From the NCBI RefSeq assembly GCF_023278185.1, contig NZ_CP066356.1:1914001-1978000 (forward strand): a stretch of DNA of 64,000 nucleotides, in the 5' to 3' direction. The position numbers and the translations under genes are program-made. The notes under the pieces are model-generated. The model had not been told where the DNA came from. It worked only from the letters and a program-made list of their open reading frames with translations, and made no database searches. Below are positions 41,837 through 51,917 of this stretch, one piece after another; position 1 is the stretch's first letter; every line of letters starts with the position of its first letter. The DNA comes from Bradyrhizobium elkanii USDA 76 (GTDB taxonomy: Bacteria > Pseudomonadota > Alphaproteobacteria > Rhizobiales > Xanthobacteraceae).

Positions 41837-43777
41837 TCATGCGTAAACACCGTTGCGATGGCACCAACGGACAAACGCATAGATGGACCAGACCCGCGAC
41901 CAGTACATGCCTGGCGCTCCGTCGAGAAAGGCCCGCCAAAGTCGCTCGACCGCGGCGGGATTTAGGCCTGTAGGTGCGATCGCCTGCGGATCGCGCATGG
42001 TCCGATCCATGGCGTCCTTCAAGCCACGGCGAATCCACCGGTCAAACGGCATGACGAAGCCGGTCTTTGGGCGCTCGAAGAGCGCAGGATCGAGCCCGCG
42101 CAATCCGATCCGCCGAAGCATGTTTTTGCGCCCCAGGGGCTGATATCGCGCCCGGTCCGACAGGGCGTCGACGCTTTCAAACAATACGTGGTCGACCAGC
42201 GGAACGCGCTGCTCGAGCGAACTGGCCATGCTTGCTGCATCGTTGTCGCGCAGGAGGCGTTCACCCAAAAAGAGACGTTGTTCCATCACGCTAATAGCGG
42301 AAACTGCGGTACGGCCTGCCGTTTCGGCCATCAGCCGCCGGCGCATCGCGTCGGGAAGACCGTCCACAACCGCGCCCGCGAAATCCGGTGCAAGCAATTC
42401 ATCTTGAAATCCAGGGAGGAAGAGCGCGTAGGCCATCTGGTACAACGCCAGCAAATCCTCGCTACGATCGACCATATCCGGAAGCTTCGCCCAGCGCGTT
42501 TGAGGCGGCACGGGATGCGAGGATTGTCGCAGGGGCCAAGTCAACAAAGCTGCAGCCTTGGCTTGCCATTTTCGGGGAAATGCGCGGCCCCGATGACACC
42601 ACTGCTGCAAGATCGGAAGATCGCGATATGTCGGATACCCGCCGAATAACTCGTCGCCCCCGGTTCCTGACAGCGCGACGGTAAAGCCTGCTTCGCGAAT
42701 AGCCCGGGATATGAAATAGGCGTTCAGTCCATCGAAGGTTGGCTGGTCGAGACTATCGAGGGCGTCGTCCAGACTGTCGACGAACCGCTGCTCGGACAAC
42801 ATCACTTCATGATGCTGAGTGCCGATTGCCGCAGCGGTCTGCTTCGCGAACGGCGCTTCGTTGAACTGCTGGTCCTCGAAGGCGAGGGTGAAAGTATGAA
42901 CCGGGGCGTCAGCGGTCAGTTGTGCGAGATTCGCCATCGCGGAGGAATCGATGCCGCCCGACAGGAAAACCGCGAGTGGAACATCGCTGGCGAGGTGAAG
43001 CTTCATCCCTTCTTCGAGGATCGAGGCAAGCGTCGCTTCGTCCATTGTCGGCTTTGGCGACTCTCCGGGGATGCGCCAGAAATCCTGCTCGCTTATCTTA
43101 CGGCCTGCCCCGTCAAACTCGGCATAGTGACCCGGCGCAAGAAGTTCAACGCCCTGAACGGCGGTGCAAGGGCCGACAACAAAGCCGTTCCATACGCTGC
43201 TCGCAACCGCCTGCGGATCAAGACGTGGCGTTCCGAGCAAGCCTGAGGCAAGCAATGCACGCAGTTCGGATGCAAATATCAGCGACCAGGTCGTGTTCGG
43301 ATTGCTGGACTGAGCGATATAGAGCGGCTTGATGCCGAGTTGGTCACGTGCAAGCAGAAGTCGTCGCTGTTGCGGATCCCAGCTTGCAAATGCGAACATG
43401 CCGCGCAGCAATCCGACTGCCTCCAGGCCATGCAGGCCGAGTGCCCGCAGCATGACGGCGGTGTCGCCGCTCGACCGAAAAGATTGCCCTTCGCTCTCGA
43501 GGCTTTTGCGCAGGGCGACGTAGTTGTAGATTTCGCCGTTGAACGAAATCACGTGCCCGGTTGTATCGTCCACCATCGGTTGGGCACCGGCGGACGACAG
43601 ATCAAGGATCGAAAGACGGCGGTGATCAAGCATGACACCCCAGCCGCGGGCGTCCGGCGTTGAAGTCCACGAGCCGTGGCCGTCCGGCCCGCGATGGATC
43701 ATGGCCTTGCTCATCCGAGCGAGCGCAGCCCGGTTGTTTTCGTCAAGCCGGCCGATGATACCCGAGATACCGCACAT
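41837..43777 (-). CDS. asnB: Asparagine synthase (glutamine-hydrolysing)-like amidotransferase
   Basis: This 646-residue protein has an N-terminal class II glutaminase domain beginning MCGISGIIG, whose Cys2 is the nucleophile, plus 'SFNGEIYNYVALR'. The synthetase domain has the PP-loop 'AVFLSGGIDSSAMA' near residues 266-280 and 'ALSGTGGDELFGGYP' further on. Housekeeping asparagine synthesis is possible. However, its position at the edge of a polysaccharide locus matches the many O-antigen loci where AsnB homologues amidate uronic acid residues or act in sugar tailoring. It is divergent from the glycosyltransferase gene, with a 264-base gap. Confidence 0.92.
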   Translation of the reverse strand: MCGISGIIGRLDENNRAALARMSKAMIHRGPDGHGSWTSTPDARGWGVMLDHRRLSILDLSSAGAQPMVDDTTGHVISFNGEIYNYVALRKSLESEGQSFRSSGDTAVMLRALGLHGLEAVGLLRGMFAFASWDPQQRRLLLARDQLGIKPLYIAQSSNPNTTWSLIFASELRALLASGLLGTPRLDPQAVASSVWNGFVVGPCTAVQGVELLAPGHYAEFDGAGRKISEQDFWRIPGESPKPTMDEATLASILEEGMKLHLASDVPLAVFLSGGIDSSAMANLAQLTADAPVHTFTLAFEDQQFNEAPFAKQTAAAIGTQHHEVMLSEQRFVDSLDDALDSLDQPTFDGLNAYFISRAIREAGFTVALSGTGGDELFGGYPTYRDLPILQQWCHRGRAFPRKWQAKAAALLTWPLRQSSHPVPPQTRWAKLPDMVDRSEDLLALYQMAYALFLPGFQDELLAPDFAGAVVDGLPDAMRRRLMAETAGRTAVSAISVMEQRLFLGERLLRDNDAASMASSLEQRVPLVDHVLFESVDALSDRARYQPLGRKNMLRRIGLRGLDPALFERPKTGFVMPFDRWIRRGLKDAMDRTMRDPQAIAPTGLNPAAVERLWRAFLDGAPGMYWSRVWSIYAFVRWCHRNGVYA

Positions 43778-44041
43778 TCAATCGTCGCCTTTGCGGCTTG
43801 AGCTGGCCCGCACGAGCTAACGTTGTGGAGGACCTACCAAGACTGCTTCGGCAATGTTTCTAAATCGAAAATCCGAGCGGATAAATGGATACGCCGCCTT
43901 TCTATCATTGTTTCGTTAAGAGGAACGAGGCAACTATTAACGCAAAGCTCAGGCTTAAGCATTGAGTAAGCCGAGCTATGTGAATGTGGGCCCCAGCGAG
44001 CATCTCAGCACCTGTCGATGTCGGCAGGCAGGTTTGGATCG

Positions 44042-45337
44042 ATGCACTCAGACCGCCTAAATGTTCTCTTCGTGTCACAGATGCCTGCGAGCCCGCCGCG
44101 CATAGGCGCGCAGGCACGCATGCACGGCTTGATGACGGAGCTGGCTCGGCGCCATGACCTGACGGCAGCCATGCTCGTAGATGATGAGCACGACATCGAG
44201 GAATGCCGAACTGCCATGCAGGCCTACTGCCGCAAGGTGGTGCTCGTGCGTAACCCGTTTGGTCGCGATGGGATGCCGAAGCGCCTGCTTCAACTGCGCT
44301 CCCTGGTATCGCCCCTCAGCTTCGAGCGTTTGCGAATCACGGCAGACGTAGTGCGGCAGACGCTGGACGACTTGCTTGGGTCGACGCGCTTCGACGTGGT
44401 TAATCTCGAGTTCACGTTCCTTGGTCACTACGAGCTGCGCAAGGCGCCGGCAGGAGAGCAGCTTCCGGTATTGGTCGTGGATTCTCACAACATCGATTAC
44501 GACCTTGCCCGCCAGTACGCCCAAAGCGGCGACAGCCTGCCTCGTCGCCTGTATTCCGAGGTCAATTGGCGCAAGCTTCGGAAGGAGGAACTCGGGACCT
44601 ATCGTGACGCAGATGGCGTCTATCTGTGCAGCGTTGCTGACGAACGACGGCTGCTTGAAGAAGTGCCGGAAGCCAGGACCGCCGTCATCCCCAATGCCGC
44701 GGATATCGAGTTCTATCGCCCGCGTGCCGACGATCCGAGGCCCGACGGACGCACCGTCGTATTCTTTGGCCTCTTGTCGTATGCACCGAATGTCGACGGT
44801 GTCATCCACTTCGTCAACGATATATGGCCGCGGATCGCGGCCAACCATCCGGATGCGCGTTGCAAGATCATTGGCGGGTCGCCGCCACCTGCCTTGTTGG
44901 CGCTGGCGGGGCCCCGAATCGAGTTCACCGGGTTCGTGCCGGATCTGAGACCGCATCTTGCCGAGGCCGCAGTTGTCGTCGTCCCTCTGCGATTGGGAGG
45001 CGGGACACGGCTCAAGATTGTCGAGGCTATGGCGATGGGCAAGGCAATCGTCTCGACAACCCTGGGCGCCGAGGGCATCGAGGCCATGCCGGATCGCGAC
45101 ATCATGATCGCGGACGATGTCGAGAGCTTTGCCGCCCGTGTCAGCGGCTTGCTGGGTGATGCCGATCGCGCTGCGGATCTCGGACGTTCCGCAAGGCATT
45201 TGGCGGAAAGCAAGTATGCCTGGAGTTCAGCAGCTCGCGCTCTCGAGAGCTTCTACCGTACGAGACTCGCGATCAGTTGCGGTACGGATGGGAAGGTGCC
45301 AACGCGTCGCCAGCAGCAACGGGGCGTCGAGCGTTGA
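44042..45337 (+). CDS. Glycosyltransferase, GT4-type (GT-B fold)
   Basis: This 431-residue cytoplasmic transferase has an N-terminal Rossmann-like domain ('NVLFVSQMPASPPRIGAQAR') and a C-terminal GT4 donor domain: 'VVFFGLLSYAPNVDGV', 'RCKIIGGSPPP', 'IEFTGFVPDLRPHL', and the nucleotide-sugar segment 'GGGTRLKIVEAMAMGKAIV' with the acidic residue of the E-x7-E motif. It transfers a sugar during polysaccharide assembly. The start could be 44018 instead. Its last 65 bases overlap the 3' end of the opposite-strand acyltransferase gene. Confidence 0.9.
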   Translation: MHSDRLNVLFVSQMPASPPRIGAQARMHGLMTELARRHDLTAAMLVDDEHDIEECRTAMQAYCRKVVLVRNPFGRDGMPKRLLQLRSLVSPLSFERLRITADVVRQTLDDLLGSTRFDVVNLEFTFLGHYELRKAPAGEQLPVLVVDSHNIDYDLARQYAQSGDSLPRRLYSEVNWRKLRKEELGTYRDADGVYLCSVADERRLLEEVPEARTAVIPNAADIEFYRPRADDPRPDGRTVVFFGLLSYAPNVDGVIHFVNDIWPRIAANHPDARCKIIGGSPPPALLALAGPRIEFTGFVPDLRPHLAEAAVVVVPLRLGGGTRLKIVEAMAMGKAIVSTTLGAEGIEAMPDRDIMIADDVESFAARVSGLLGDADRAADLGRSARHLAESKYAWSSAARALESFYRTRLAISCGTDGKVPTRRQQQRGVER

Positions 45338-46550
45338 AGAACCGCTTCAGTTCCAGGAAGCGCTTTTCGACGAATTCATAGCTCAGATAGGCGATTAGCA
45401 GCGAGACGAGCGCGCCCGCTGTCGCCTGTATTGCCACGGCTGCGCTGTGTGAGCCAAGCCATCCGCCGAGTGTCAATTCGGTTCGATGAGTCACAAGATA
45501 GTACGATATGAAGTGATGGTAGACGTACAGGCCGTAGCTATAGGTCCCGAGAAACATCAGTGGTCGGCTGCAGAAAAGGCGCGATACCAAGGAACGCTTT
45601 GGGACAACAAGCACCCAGATGAGGAGACAAGCCAACAGCACGGTGATGATGGAAGACCGAACCGGAAGGACGAAAGCGTTACCTTGGTCCGTCACCAGGC
45701 GCGTCCAGACGAAAGTCAGGGAAAGCAAGGCAAATGCAGTGGTCGCAACGTAGGGAAGGGCGCCCACAAGTCGCTGAAGTCCGCCCGGTTGTCGGACGAC
45801 CACGCCGAGGAATGCGCCGAGGGCCAGACCGTCCAGGCGAAACGGTGTCAACACATAGGTTGTCCACCAGCTAAGTCCGGCCAGGGAGCCGCCCAAGCGA
45901 GCGAGCATCGCAGCGACCGATAGGCCAAGGCTGACCGCAATCAACTTTCTCGGTTGCTTCGCGACCAGATATACGACGAGCGGCCAGAAGAAATAGAAAT
46001 GCTCCTCGATGCAAAGCGACCAGAGATGCTCCAGATACGAGAATGACCAGTCACCGTTCCATGCGATGTAGATGTTGACCCCGTACAGCCAGGCCCAGGC
46101 CTGACGATCTATCAGATAGTCGAGGGTCGGACCACGCAGCGGGCCCAAAAGCGGAGCGACGAAGAAGACGAGCGCGAGTACGCCATAGTAGAGCGGAAAA
46201 ATGCGCAGTACTCGCCGTATGTAGAAATTACGAAAGAAGCTGGGCTCCTCCCGTGAATCATAGAGGATGCCGGTGATGAGAAAGCCGGACAGGACGAAGA
46301 ACAGCTCGACGCCATAGGAGCCGTAGTTGGTGATTCCGACGACGATTTTCTCGACAGCGTTGGTCGGTAACGTATTGCCGACGAAGTGCAGTAGCATCAC
46401 CATCACGATGGCAAGTCCCCGCACTCCGTCGAGCGCAGGAATGTGTCCCTGAAAGCGGGGCCACCGATCGCGGGCAGTTACCTCGGCGGATTCGGTTGCC
46501 GGCAGCATACTTGCCGCGGCGGCCGATTCCGCCAGGCCAATTGTTGTCAT
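45273..46550 (-). CDS. Acyltransferase family 3 membrane protein (OafA-like)
   Basis: This 425-residue protein has about ten membrane helices. The early segment 'IPALDGVRGLAIVMVMLLHF' carries the conserved Arg and His of acyltransferase-3, and 'YGVELFFVLSGFLITGILYD' and 'RRVLRIFPLYY' follow in the family order. It O-acylates surface carbohydrate. It overlaps the export lipoprotein gene by four bases (coupled) and converges with the glycosyltransferase with a 65-base overlap. Confidence 0.93.
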   Translation of the reverse strand: MTTIGLAESAAAASMLPATESAEVTARDRWPRFQGHIPALDGVRGLAIVMVMLLHFVGNTLPTNAVEKIVVGITNYGSYGVELFFVLSGFLITGILYDSREEPSFFRNFYIRRVLRIFPLYYGVLALVFFVAPLLGPLRGPTLDYLIDRQAWAWLYGVNIYIAWNGDWSFSYLEHLWSLCIEEHFYFFWPLVVYLVAKQPRKLIAVSLGLSVAAMLARLGGSLAGLSWWTTYVLTPFRLDGLALGAFLGVVVRQPGGLQRLVGALPYVATTAFALLSLTFVWTRLVTDQGNAFVLPVRSSIITVLLACLLIWVLVVPKRSLVSRLFCSRPLMFLGTYSYGLYVYHHFISYYLVTHRTELTLGGWLGSHSAAVAIQATAGALVSLLIAYLSYEFVEKRFLELKRFFNARRPVAAGDALAPSHPYRN

Positions 46551-47854
46551 CGGGACGACGTAACGATGGTTGTCGCGCCGGAGATGCTGCCGTTGGCGAG
46601 TCCCTTCAGCGTGTAGGCATCGATCCCAGCAACGATTGGATCGCTCACGGTGCCGATGATCATCCGAAGGTAAGTCATGAACTTGGTCGCTTCGACAGAT
46701 GTTGCGTTGGACGCGAAGATGACATCTTTATTCCGCATCTCGAATTCTGTCGCGATGAAGTAGCCTCCGGGATCTCTCAAATCGAGAATATAGATAACGG
46801 GGACAAGGGGCCCGCTATAGCGAGTGCAGTCGACGCCGAGCTGCTTGGCAACTTCGCGTGGCTCCCCGCGGTAAATGAACACGGACCCAGGGTCGGCGTG
46901 ATCATCCTTGAGGCCGCCCGCCTTCGCCATGGCCTCGGCTAGCGTCAGGCGCCAAGCCCCAAACGAGAACTGCCCCTGTTGCCCGGAGGCGCCCATCGCG
47001 AGGAAGGTCTGCGGCTGCGTGAACACATACACCGTATCTTGCGGGCGAACGAAGATGTTGTTTGCCGGTTGGCTGAGCAGCGATCCGAACGGTGCGGTAC
47101 CCTGCCGGCCGTCGCGTTCGAGGGTCACCCAGGTATCGAAGCCGGGATTCTTGGGGCCGCCCGCGCGCGTGATGATGTCGAGCAGCCGCTCGCCGCTGGC
47201 GCTTGCAGGCAAGCGTGCAGGCGTTCCGACCTCGCCCAATACGCTAATGGACGTTGCCTTCTGGTCCACCAGCGCAACCACTGCCTGTGGTTCGATCGCG
47301 CGGTCCTGCAGGGACTTCACGATCGCATTCTGGACTTCCTCCGGCGTCCGGCCCGCAGCGCGGATCGAGCCACCATACGGAACCGTGATGTTGCCTTTGT
47401 AATTCACGGCCTGATTGGGCAACGTGACATAATTGCCCTGGCGCGTGCCGGCTTCGGTTGGAGTAAACAGGCCTCCGGCCATCGATTCAAACAGCGTCAC
47501 GCTGACCGTGTCGCCGATGCCAAAGCGAATCTCGGGCGGGCCTCGGCGATCCGTGAAAACGCGGTCGATCCGCCTGGAGTTGCGCACCAGGACCCTCTCG
47601 GTGTCAGCCGTCAGGCGCACCAGAGCATAGTGCACGCTTTCAGGGTCGGATTGCCCGGCGCGGACATAGGAGCTTGCCGGTCCCGAGGTCGGCATGGTCG
47701 AGCAGCCAGCGAGCGCGATTGTCGCTGTGATGGCCAGGGCGCCCAATAGGCGGCCACTGAGACGCGAGGAATTGCCAGCCGAATGCACCGGCGCCACTTC
47801 ACGAGGGGGCAGGCACGGCGTTCGTTGACTACTCTTGCCTGCACTTCTCGGCAC
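46547..47854 (-). CDS. Polysaccharide export lipoprotein (Wza/KpsD family)
   Basis: This 435-residue protein starts at GTG 47854 and has a lipoprotein signal with lipobox LAGC near residue 51. The PES domain starts near 'IRFGIGDTVSVTLFESMAGG' and 'ITVPYGGSIRAAGRTPEEV', and SLBB-like repeats follow ('ISVLGEVGTPARLPASASGE', 'QTFLAMGASGQQGQFSF'). It forms the outer-membrane export channel. No Wzc-type tyrosine kinase gene is seen in this window. Confidence 0.9.
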   Translation of the reverse strand: MPRSAGKSSQRTPCLPPREVAPVHSAGNSSRLSGRLLGALAITATIALAGCSTMPTSGPASSYVRAGQSDPESVHYALVRLTADTERVLVRNSRRIDRVFTDRRGPPEIRFGIGDTVSVTLFESMAGGLFTPTEAGTRQGNYVTLPNQAVNYKGNITVPYGGSIRAAGRTPEEVQNAIVKSLQDRAIEPQAVVALVDQKATSISVLGEVGTPARLPASASGERLLDIITRAGGPKNPGFDTWVTLERDGRQGTAPFGSLLSQPANNIFVRPQDTVYVFTQPQTFLAMGASGQQGQFSFGAWRLTLAEAMAKAGGLKDDHADPGSVFIYRGEPREVAKQLGVDCTRYSGPLVPVIYILDLRDPGGYFIATEFEMRNKDVIFASNATSVEATKFMTYLRMIIGTVSDPIVAGIDAYTLKGLANGSISGATTIVTSSR

Positions 47855-47867
47855 GACTGAACCCTGG

Positions 47868-47885
47868 TTAACGAAGATTAACGAA
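47868..47885. promoter_or_regulatory. Tandem TTAACGAA boxes
   Basis: TTAACGAA occurs at 47868-47875 and 47878-47885 (10-base period) and again at 48097-48104, all inside the 434-base divergent region between the export lipoprotein and the polymerase-like gene. The TTAAC-N5-TTAAC arrangement resembles alphaproteobacterial CtrA sites, but the spacing differs from the usual one. The rest of the region holds no gene that I can support. Confidence 0.4.
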
Positions 47886-48288
47886 CGCAGTCTTGGTAAA
47901 CGCCCGTCTCCTCTTCGCGCTTGCTTGCGCGCAGCTTACGATCGTCGCCGTTCGGCATCGACGGCCATGCTGCCGGACAAAGGCCTGGACGAAATTTACC
48001 CGATTAAACATGCGTTTACGCGACGTCCACAATTTCCCGAATATCAAGCGAGCAAGCGAAACAGCCCGCCCCTTGCGCCACGCTAGGGGACAAGCGTTAA
48101 CGAAGCGTTCACTATAAAAATTCAGGAAGATTTGACATATCGTTGGTGCTCGGAGCCGTGCCTGAGTACGTGTTGGCGCCAATGCATTGAGAAGCTGATC
48201 GTATCGCTGCGCGGCCACGCGATCGGGCAAGGCAGGCGATTAACGGTCAGCGTGCTGCCTTCGCGACTGGAGCTGACGGGCACCGAGC

Positions 48289-49665
48289 ATGTACGAAGCC
48301 GTATTGCGTTCTCAGCGACCAGGCTTGGCGGCTCCGTCCGGCCGGGTAATCGACAGATACGCGATCATTCCTCTGCTGGCCTGTGTCTACGCCACGATTG
48401 CGTTTCCCCTGATCCTCGTGACCTGTAGTCCAACGGACTCGGCTTGTCTTTTGGAAGCTCGACCCGAGAGCAAAATCTTTTGGCCGATCCTGTCCGCAGT
48501 GGCGCTCGTCATTGCGCTGCGCAATCGGTCGCGACTTCGCTTTCCGCCGATCCTGATCATACTGTTTGCCTATCTTGCGCTGGCGGGTGCGAGTGTTGCC
48601 TGGGCATTCAAGCCGGAGGCTTCGGGGATCAGGTTTGCGCAGCAGGCCATGATCATTGCCTCGATCGCGCTCCCGGCGATCGTTGCAAGTCGATCGACCG
48701 ACCTGCTGCGGGGCTTGTTCTGGTGCTTCTTTATCGCTGCCGTGCTGAACATGCTGTTCGTCATGGGCCGGCCACCGATCGATGTGAAGTTCGCCACATG
48801 GGGCTACCCGGGCTATTTCTCGGGCAAGAACTATCTAGGTGAATGCGCTGCGGTTGCTTTCCTGCTTGCGCTCCATGAACTGCTTCATCCCGGACGGCGA
48901 CGGATTCTCGGCGTTATTACCGCGCTCATGTCTGTTGCGCTGCTGCTGCTGAGCAATTCAAAGACGGCGCTTGCTCTTGCGCTGCTTGTCCCGGCGTTCG
49001 CCTGGACCTTGCTCAAGCTTTCCAGGGCTACCCGCGTTCCGGTGTGGGTGATTGTCGTGTCGATACCGATCTGCTGGATGGTTTTTTCGTCCGTCACCGG
49101 CTTCAGCATGAATCGCGTATCGTACATGCTGTACGGCGATTCGACTTTCACGGGCCGTACCATCATTTGGGATTTTGCAAATATGCAAATCGCCAAGAAG
49201 CCGCTGCTGGGCTGGGGTTATCAGTCGTTCTGGTTGGTTGGACCCGACGCACCGAGCATCGTGGAAGCGCCCGGTTGGGTAAAGGACATGCCCAACGCCC
49301 ACAATGGGTATGAAGACACATTGCTTGAACTAGGCTATGCGGGATTTTTCCTGCTTGTCGCGTTCATCCTTGCGACGATACACGGCATCGGTCGCCTGGC
49401 GCGTTTTGATCTTTCGCGGGCATGGATCCTGCTGTCGATCGTTCTCTACGTTGCCATTACGAACGGTCTCGAGAGCACGTGGATGCGCGGCTTCGAAATG
49501 CTGTGGGTCGTGTTCGTCATAGCCGCGGTTGAAGCTGCCAGATATTGGGGGCAGGCGCGTCCCGCGGCCAACCCGGCGATAGCCAGGCGTCCAGCAATGC
49601 GGCGCATACACGGACCGCGGTTCAGGCCGCCGTCCACTCCCGTCAACGTCGTGAGGTCACGCTAG
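48289..49665 (+). CDS. O-antigen ligase/polymerase-like membrane protein (Wzy-C domain)
   Basis: This 458-residue protein has ten or more hydrophobic segments and a large periplasmic loop. The Wzy-C pattern is visible: 'LLLSNSKTALALALL', 'STFTGRTIIWDFANMQIAKK' followed by PLLGWGYQSFW, and 'AHNGYEDTLLELGYAG'. Such proteins polymerise or ligate polysaccharide repeat units in the periplasm. A basic tail of about 45 residues follows the last helix. The ATG at 48289 has only a weak ribosome site. Confidence 0.88.
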   Translation: MYEAVLRSQRPGLAAPSGRVIDRYAIIPLLACVYATIAFPLILVTCSPTDSACLLEARPESKIFWPILSAVALVIALRNRSRLRFPPILIILFAYLALAGASVAWAFKPEASGIRFAQQAMIIASIALPAIVASRSTDLLRGLFWCFFIAAVLNMLFVMGRPPIDVKFATWGYPGYFSGKNYLGECAAVAFLLALHELLHPGRRRILGVITALMSVALLLLSNSKTALALALLVPAFAWTLLKLSRATRVPVWVIVVSIPICWMVFSSVTGFSMNRVSYMLYGDSTFTGRTIIWDFANMQIAKKPLLGWGYQSFWLVGPDAPSIVEAPGWVKDMPNAHNGYEDTLLELGYAGFFLLVAFILATIHGIGRLARFDLSRAWILLSIVLYVAITNGLESTWMRGFEMLWVVFVIAAVEAARYWGQARPAANPAIARRPAMRRIHGPRFRPPSTPVNVVRSR

Positions 49666-49709
49666 CAAGCGCGAAGCCTGTCGGTTCGGCGCTGCGAGTC
49701 AGAGGATGC

Positions 49710-51671
49710 ATGTTCAACCGGAAGGTCATCGTGACGCGGCGCAACCCTTTTCACCAGACGCTGCGAACGGCCCTGCGACGGCCTTGGCGATGCCTGGCTG
49801 CAACGATGATCTTCGTTGCATGCTCGAGCCATTCGTCCGCATTTGCTCTCGACTCGATGGAAATACTGCCCTCAGATCGCGCGACGACCTGGCAACCCGG
49901 CCTGAGGGCCGAGGGTGGGATACCCATCCGAAAAACCATCTGCGCGACGCTGTCGCCTCGTGGCGGCACACTCGATGACGCTGCGGCAATCCAGGGCGCA
50001 ATCAACGCGTGTCCGGTAGGGCAGGTCGTGCAACTGGCGGCGGGACGGTTTCTGATAAATGGCGGCAATTTCCTGCTGCTCAACAAGGCAATCACGCTGC
50101 GCGGCTCCGGTCCGGGCCGGACGATGCTCGAAAAGCAAGATGGCGCGAAACCTTTCAATGACGCAGTCGGCGCCAAGCCGTCTCCGCTGGTCGTGGTGGG
50201 ACCGGCGCTCTTTTCCAGCACGAGCGATACGGTCAATGCCGTGCGATCGGCGAACCTTCGCAATGATGCAATCAAGGGCGACAAAACGGTCGAGGTCGAC
50301 GACGCTGCGGGCTTTGTGCCTGGACAGATCGTGCTGCTCGACGAGGCGTCGGCCGCTGATTGGCGTGTCGACCCGCAGGGGCGAGGGGAGATCTGGGCGT
50401 CGGAAGATTTCAGAGTTGTCTGGCAAAAGCACAAACCTGCAATTCAGTATGTCGATGACTTTGCACCCGATGCGTTTCCGTCGACGCCGCAAAGCGCTGG
50501 ATCGTGGTTTGGGAGACCTGATCGGCCCGTCGCCGAGGTCAAGGAGATCAGTGCCGTCTCCGGTTCCAGGATTACCTTCACGACTCCAATTCACATCAGC
50601 TATCGGAAAGCGAACGCAGCTCAACTGTCACGGTTCGCGCAGCCGCATGTGAAACACGCGGGCGTCGAAGATCTGGCGCTCAAGGGGGGCGACGCGGGCA
50701 ATCTTCGCTTCAATTGGGCCGCTTCTTCGTGGGCGAAGAACGTCGACAATTCGGTTTGGCACGGCGAAGGCTTTGCAATTCACAGCTCCTTCCGGGTCGA
50801 ACTGCGCGAGTTCTACGTGCACGACGCGGCCTGGGCTCAACCCGGCGGAGGTGGATATGCCATCAGTCTTTCCGCCGGATCGTCGGAAGTTCTGATCGAG
50901 AATGGAATCGCCGTGAGGGCCAACAAGCTGGTGGTGGCGCGTTCCGCCGGGGCCGGTTCGGTGGTCGGCTACAACTACATGGATATGGGCTACATCAATA
51001 CGAATGGAGCCTGGATCGAAACCGGGCTCAACGCCAGCCACATGGTGGGCGCCCATCACGTTTTGTTCGAGGGCAACTACGCCCAAAACGCCGACAGCGA
51101 CGACACTCACGGCAACAGCATCTACCACACGTTTTTCCGCAACTATCTACGTGGCGTCCGGGCGACGTTCGACAATCAGGCTGGCGGGACGATCGATGAT
51201 CTGTCGCAGCTCCGCAATGGGCCGCGGCGCGCCGCCGGCCTGATGGCGTATTCCTACTGGATGTCTTTCATAGGAAATGTGCTCGGGATTCCCGGTCAGA
51301 TGAGCGGCTGGTCGTACGAAACTCGGTTTACCGACGCAAAGCCCGGCGTCTGGATGCTCGGCTGGGACGCTGTGAAGCCATATCCGACGGACGCAAAGGT
51401 TGCGGCGTCCACGATTCGATATGGCAATTTTGATTACCTCACCAACAAAACGCATTGGGATTCCGGAAGCGGCGATCGCGCCTTGCCTGCTTCCATGTAC
51501 CTCGCAGGCCGTCCCGCGTTCTTCGACGCCGGGCGCGGATACGATTGGCCTTGGGTGGATCCGCTCGGAGAGACGAAGCTTCATGTGCTTCCGGCCAAGG
51601 CGCGCTATGACGCCGGCACGCCGTTCGTGCAGCCGAATTTGGATGGATCGGCGCGCAAAAGTCCGCAGTGA
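49710..51671 (+). CDS. Secreted right-handed beta-helix protein (pectate-lyase-like)
   Basis: This 653-residue protein has a basic N terminus and a hydrophobic signal segment (about residues 22-42, ending SAFA). A pectate-lyase-superfamily start follows, 'TLDDAAAIQGAINACPVGQV' with LAAGRFLING and 'ITLRGSGPGRTMLEK', then repeated beta-helix coils rich in N, G and V. It probably binds or cleaves the polysaccharide made here (chain-length control or release). Catalytic residues cannot be assigned. AGAGG precedes ATG 49710. It follows the polymerase-like gene after 44 bases. Confidence 0.8.
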   Translation: MFNRKVIVTRRNPFHQTLRTALRRPWRCLAATMIFVACSSHSSAFALDSMEILPSDRATTWQPGLRAEGGIPIRKTICATLSPRGGTLDDAAAIQGAINACPVGQVVQLAAGRFLINGGNFLLLNKAITLRGSGPGRTMLEKQDGAKPFNDAVGAKPSPLVVVGPALFSSTSDTVNAVRSANLRNDAIKGDKTVEVDDAAGFVPGQIVLLDEASAADWRVDPQGRGEIWASEDFRVVWQKHKPAIQYVDDFAPDAFPSTPQSAGSWFGRPDRPVAEVKEISAVSGSRITFTTPIHISYRKANAAQLSRFAQPHVKHAGVEDLALKGGDAGNLRFNWAASSWAKNVDNSVWHGEGFAIHSSFRVELREFYVHDAAWAQPGGGGYAISLSAGSSEVLIENGIAVRANKLVVARSAGAGSVVGYNYMDMGYINTNGAWIETGLNASHMVGAHHVLFEGNYAQNADSDDTHGNSIYHTFFRNYLRGVRATFDNQAGGTIDDLSQLRNGPRRAAGLMAYSYWMSFIGNVLGIPGQMSGWSYETRFTDAKPGVWMLGWDAVKPYPTDAKVAASTIRYGNFDYLTNKTHWDSGSGDRALPASMYLAGRPAFFDAGRGYDWPWVDPLGETKLHVLPAKARYDAGTPFVQPNLDGSARKSPQ

Positions 51672-51917
51672 ATATGTATCGCGTGACAATGATTAAACAT
51701 GTTTCGAACGGGCGCATCATTGCGTCAATGCGTCACCTGACTGGCGACGAGCTCAGAGGTTAACTAGGCCAGCGCCCCGATTTAAATGCAGCAGACGTCG
51801 TTAACTACAATAGAAGCTAGGGCCTTCTGATCCGCGCGGACGTTGGGCATTTCTGCACGTTTTGGTTTAATCAGATTGCCATTTCGCTATCCGGTTAGTC
51901 TCCGGAAGAGGAATTTG

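Noticed and set aside
47868..47885. Canonical CtrA site TTAA-N7-TTAA
   Set aside because: Spacing is six, not seven, so I report only direct repeats and leave the regulator open.
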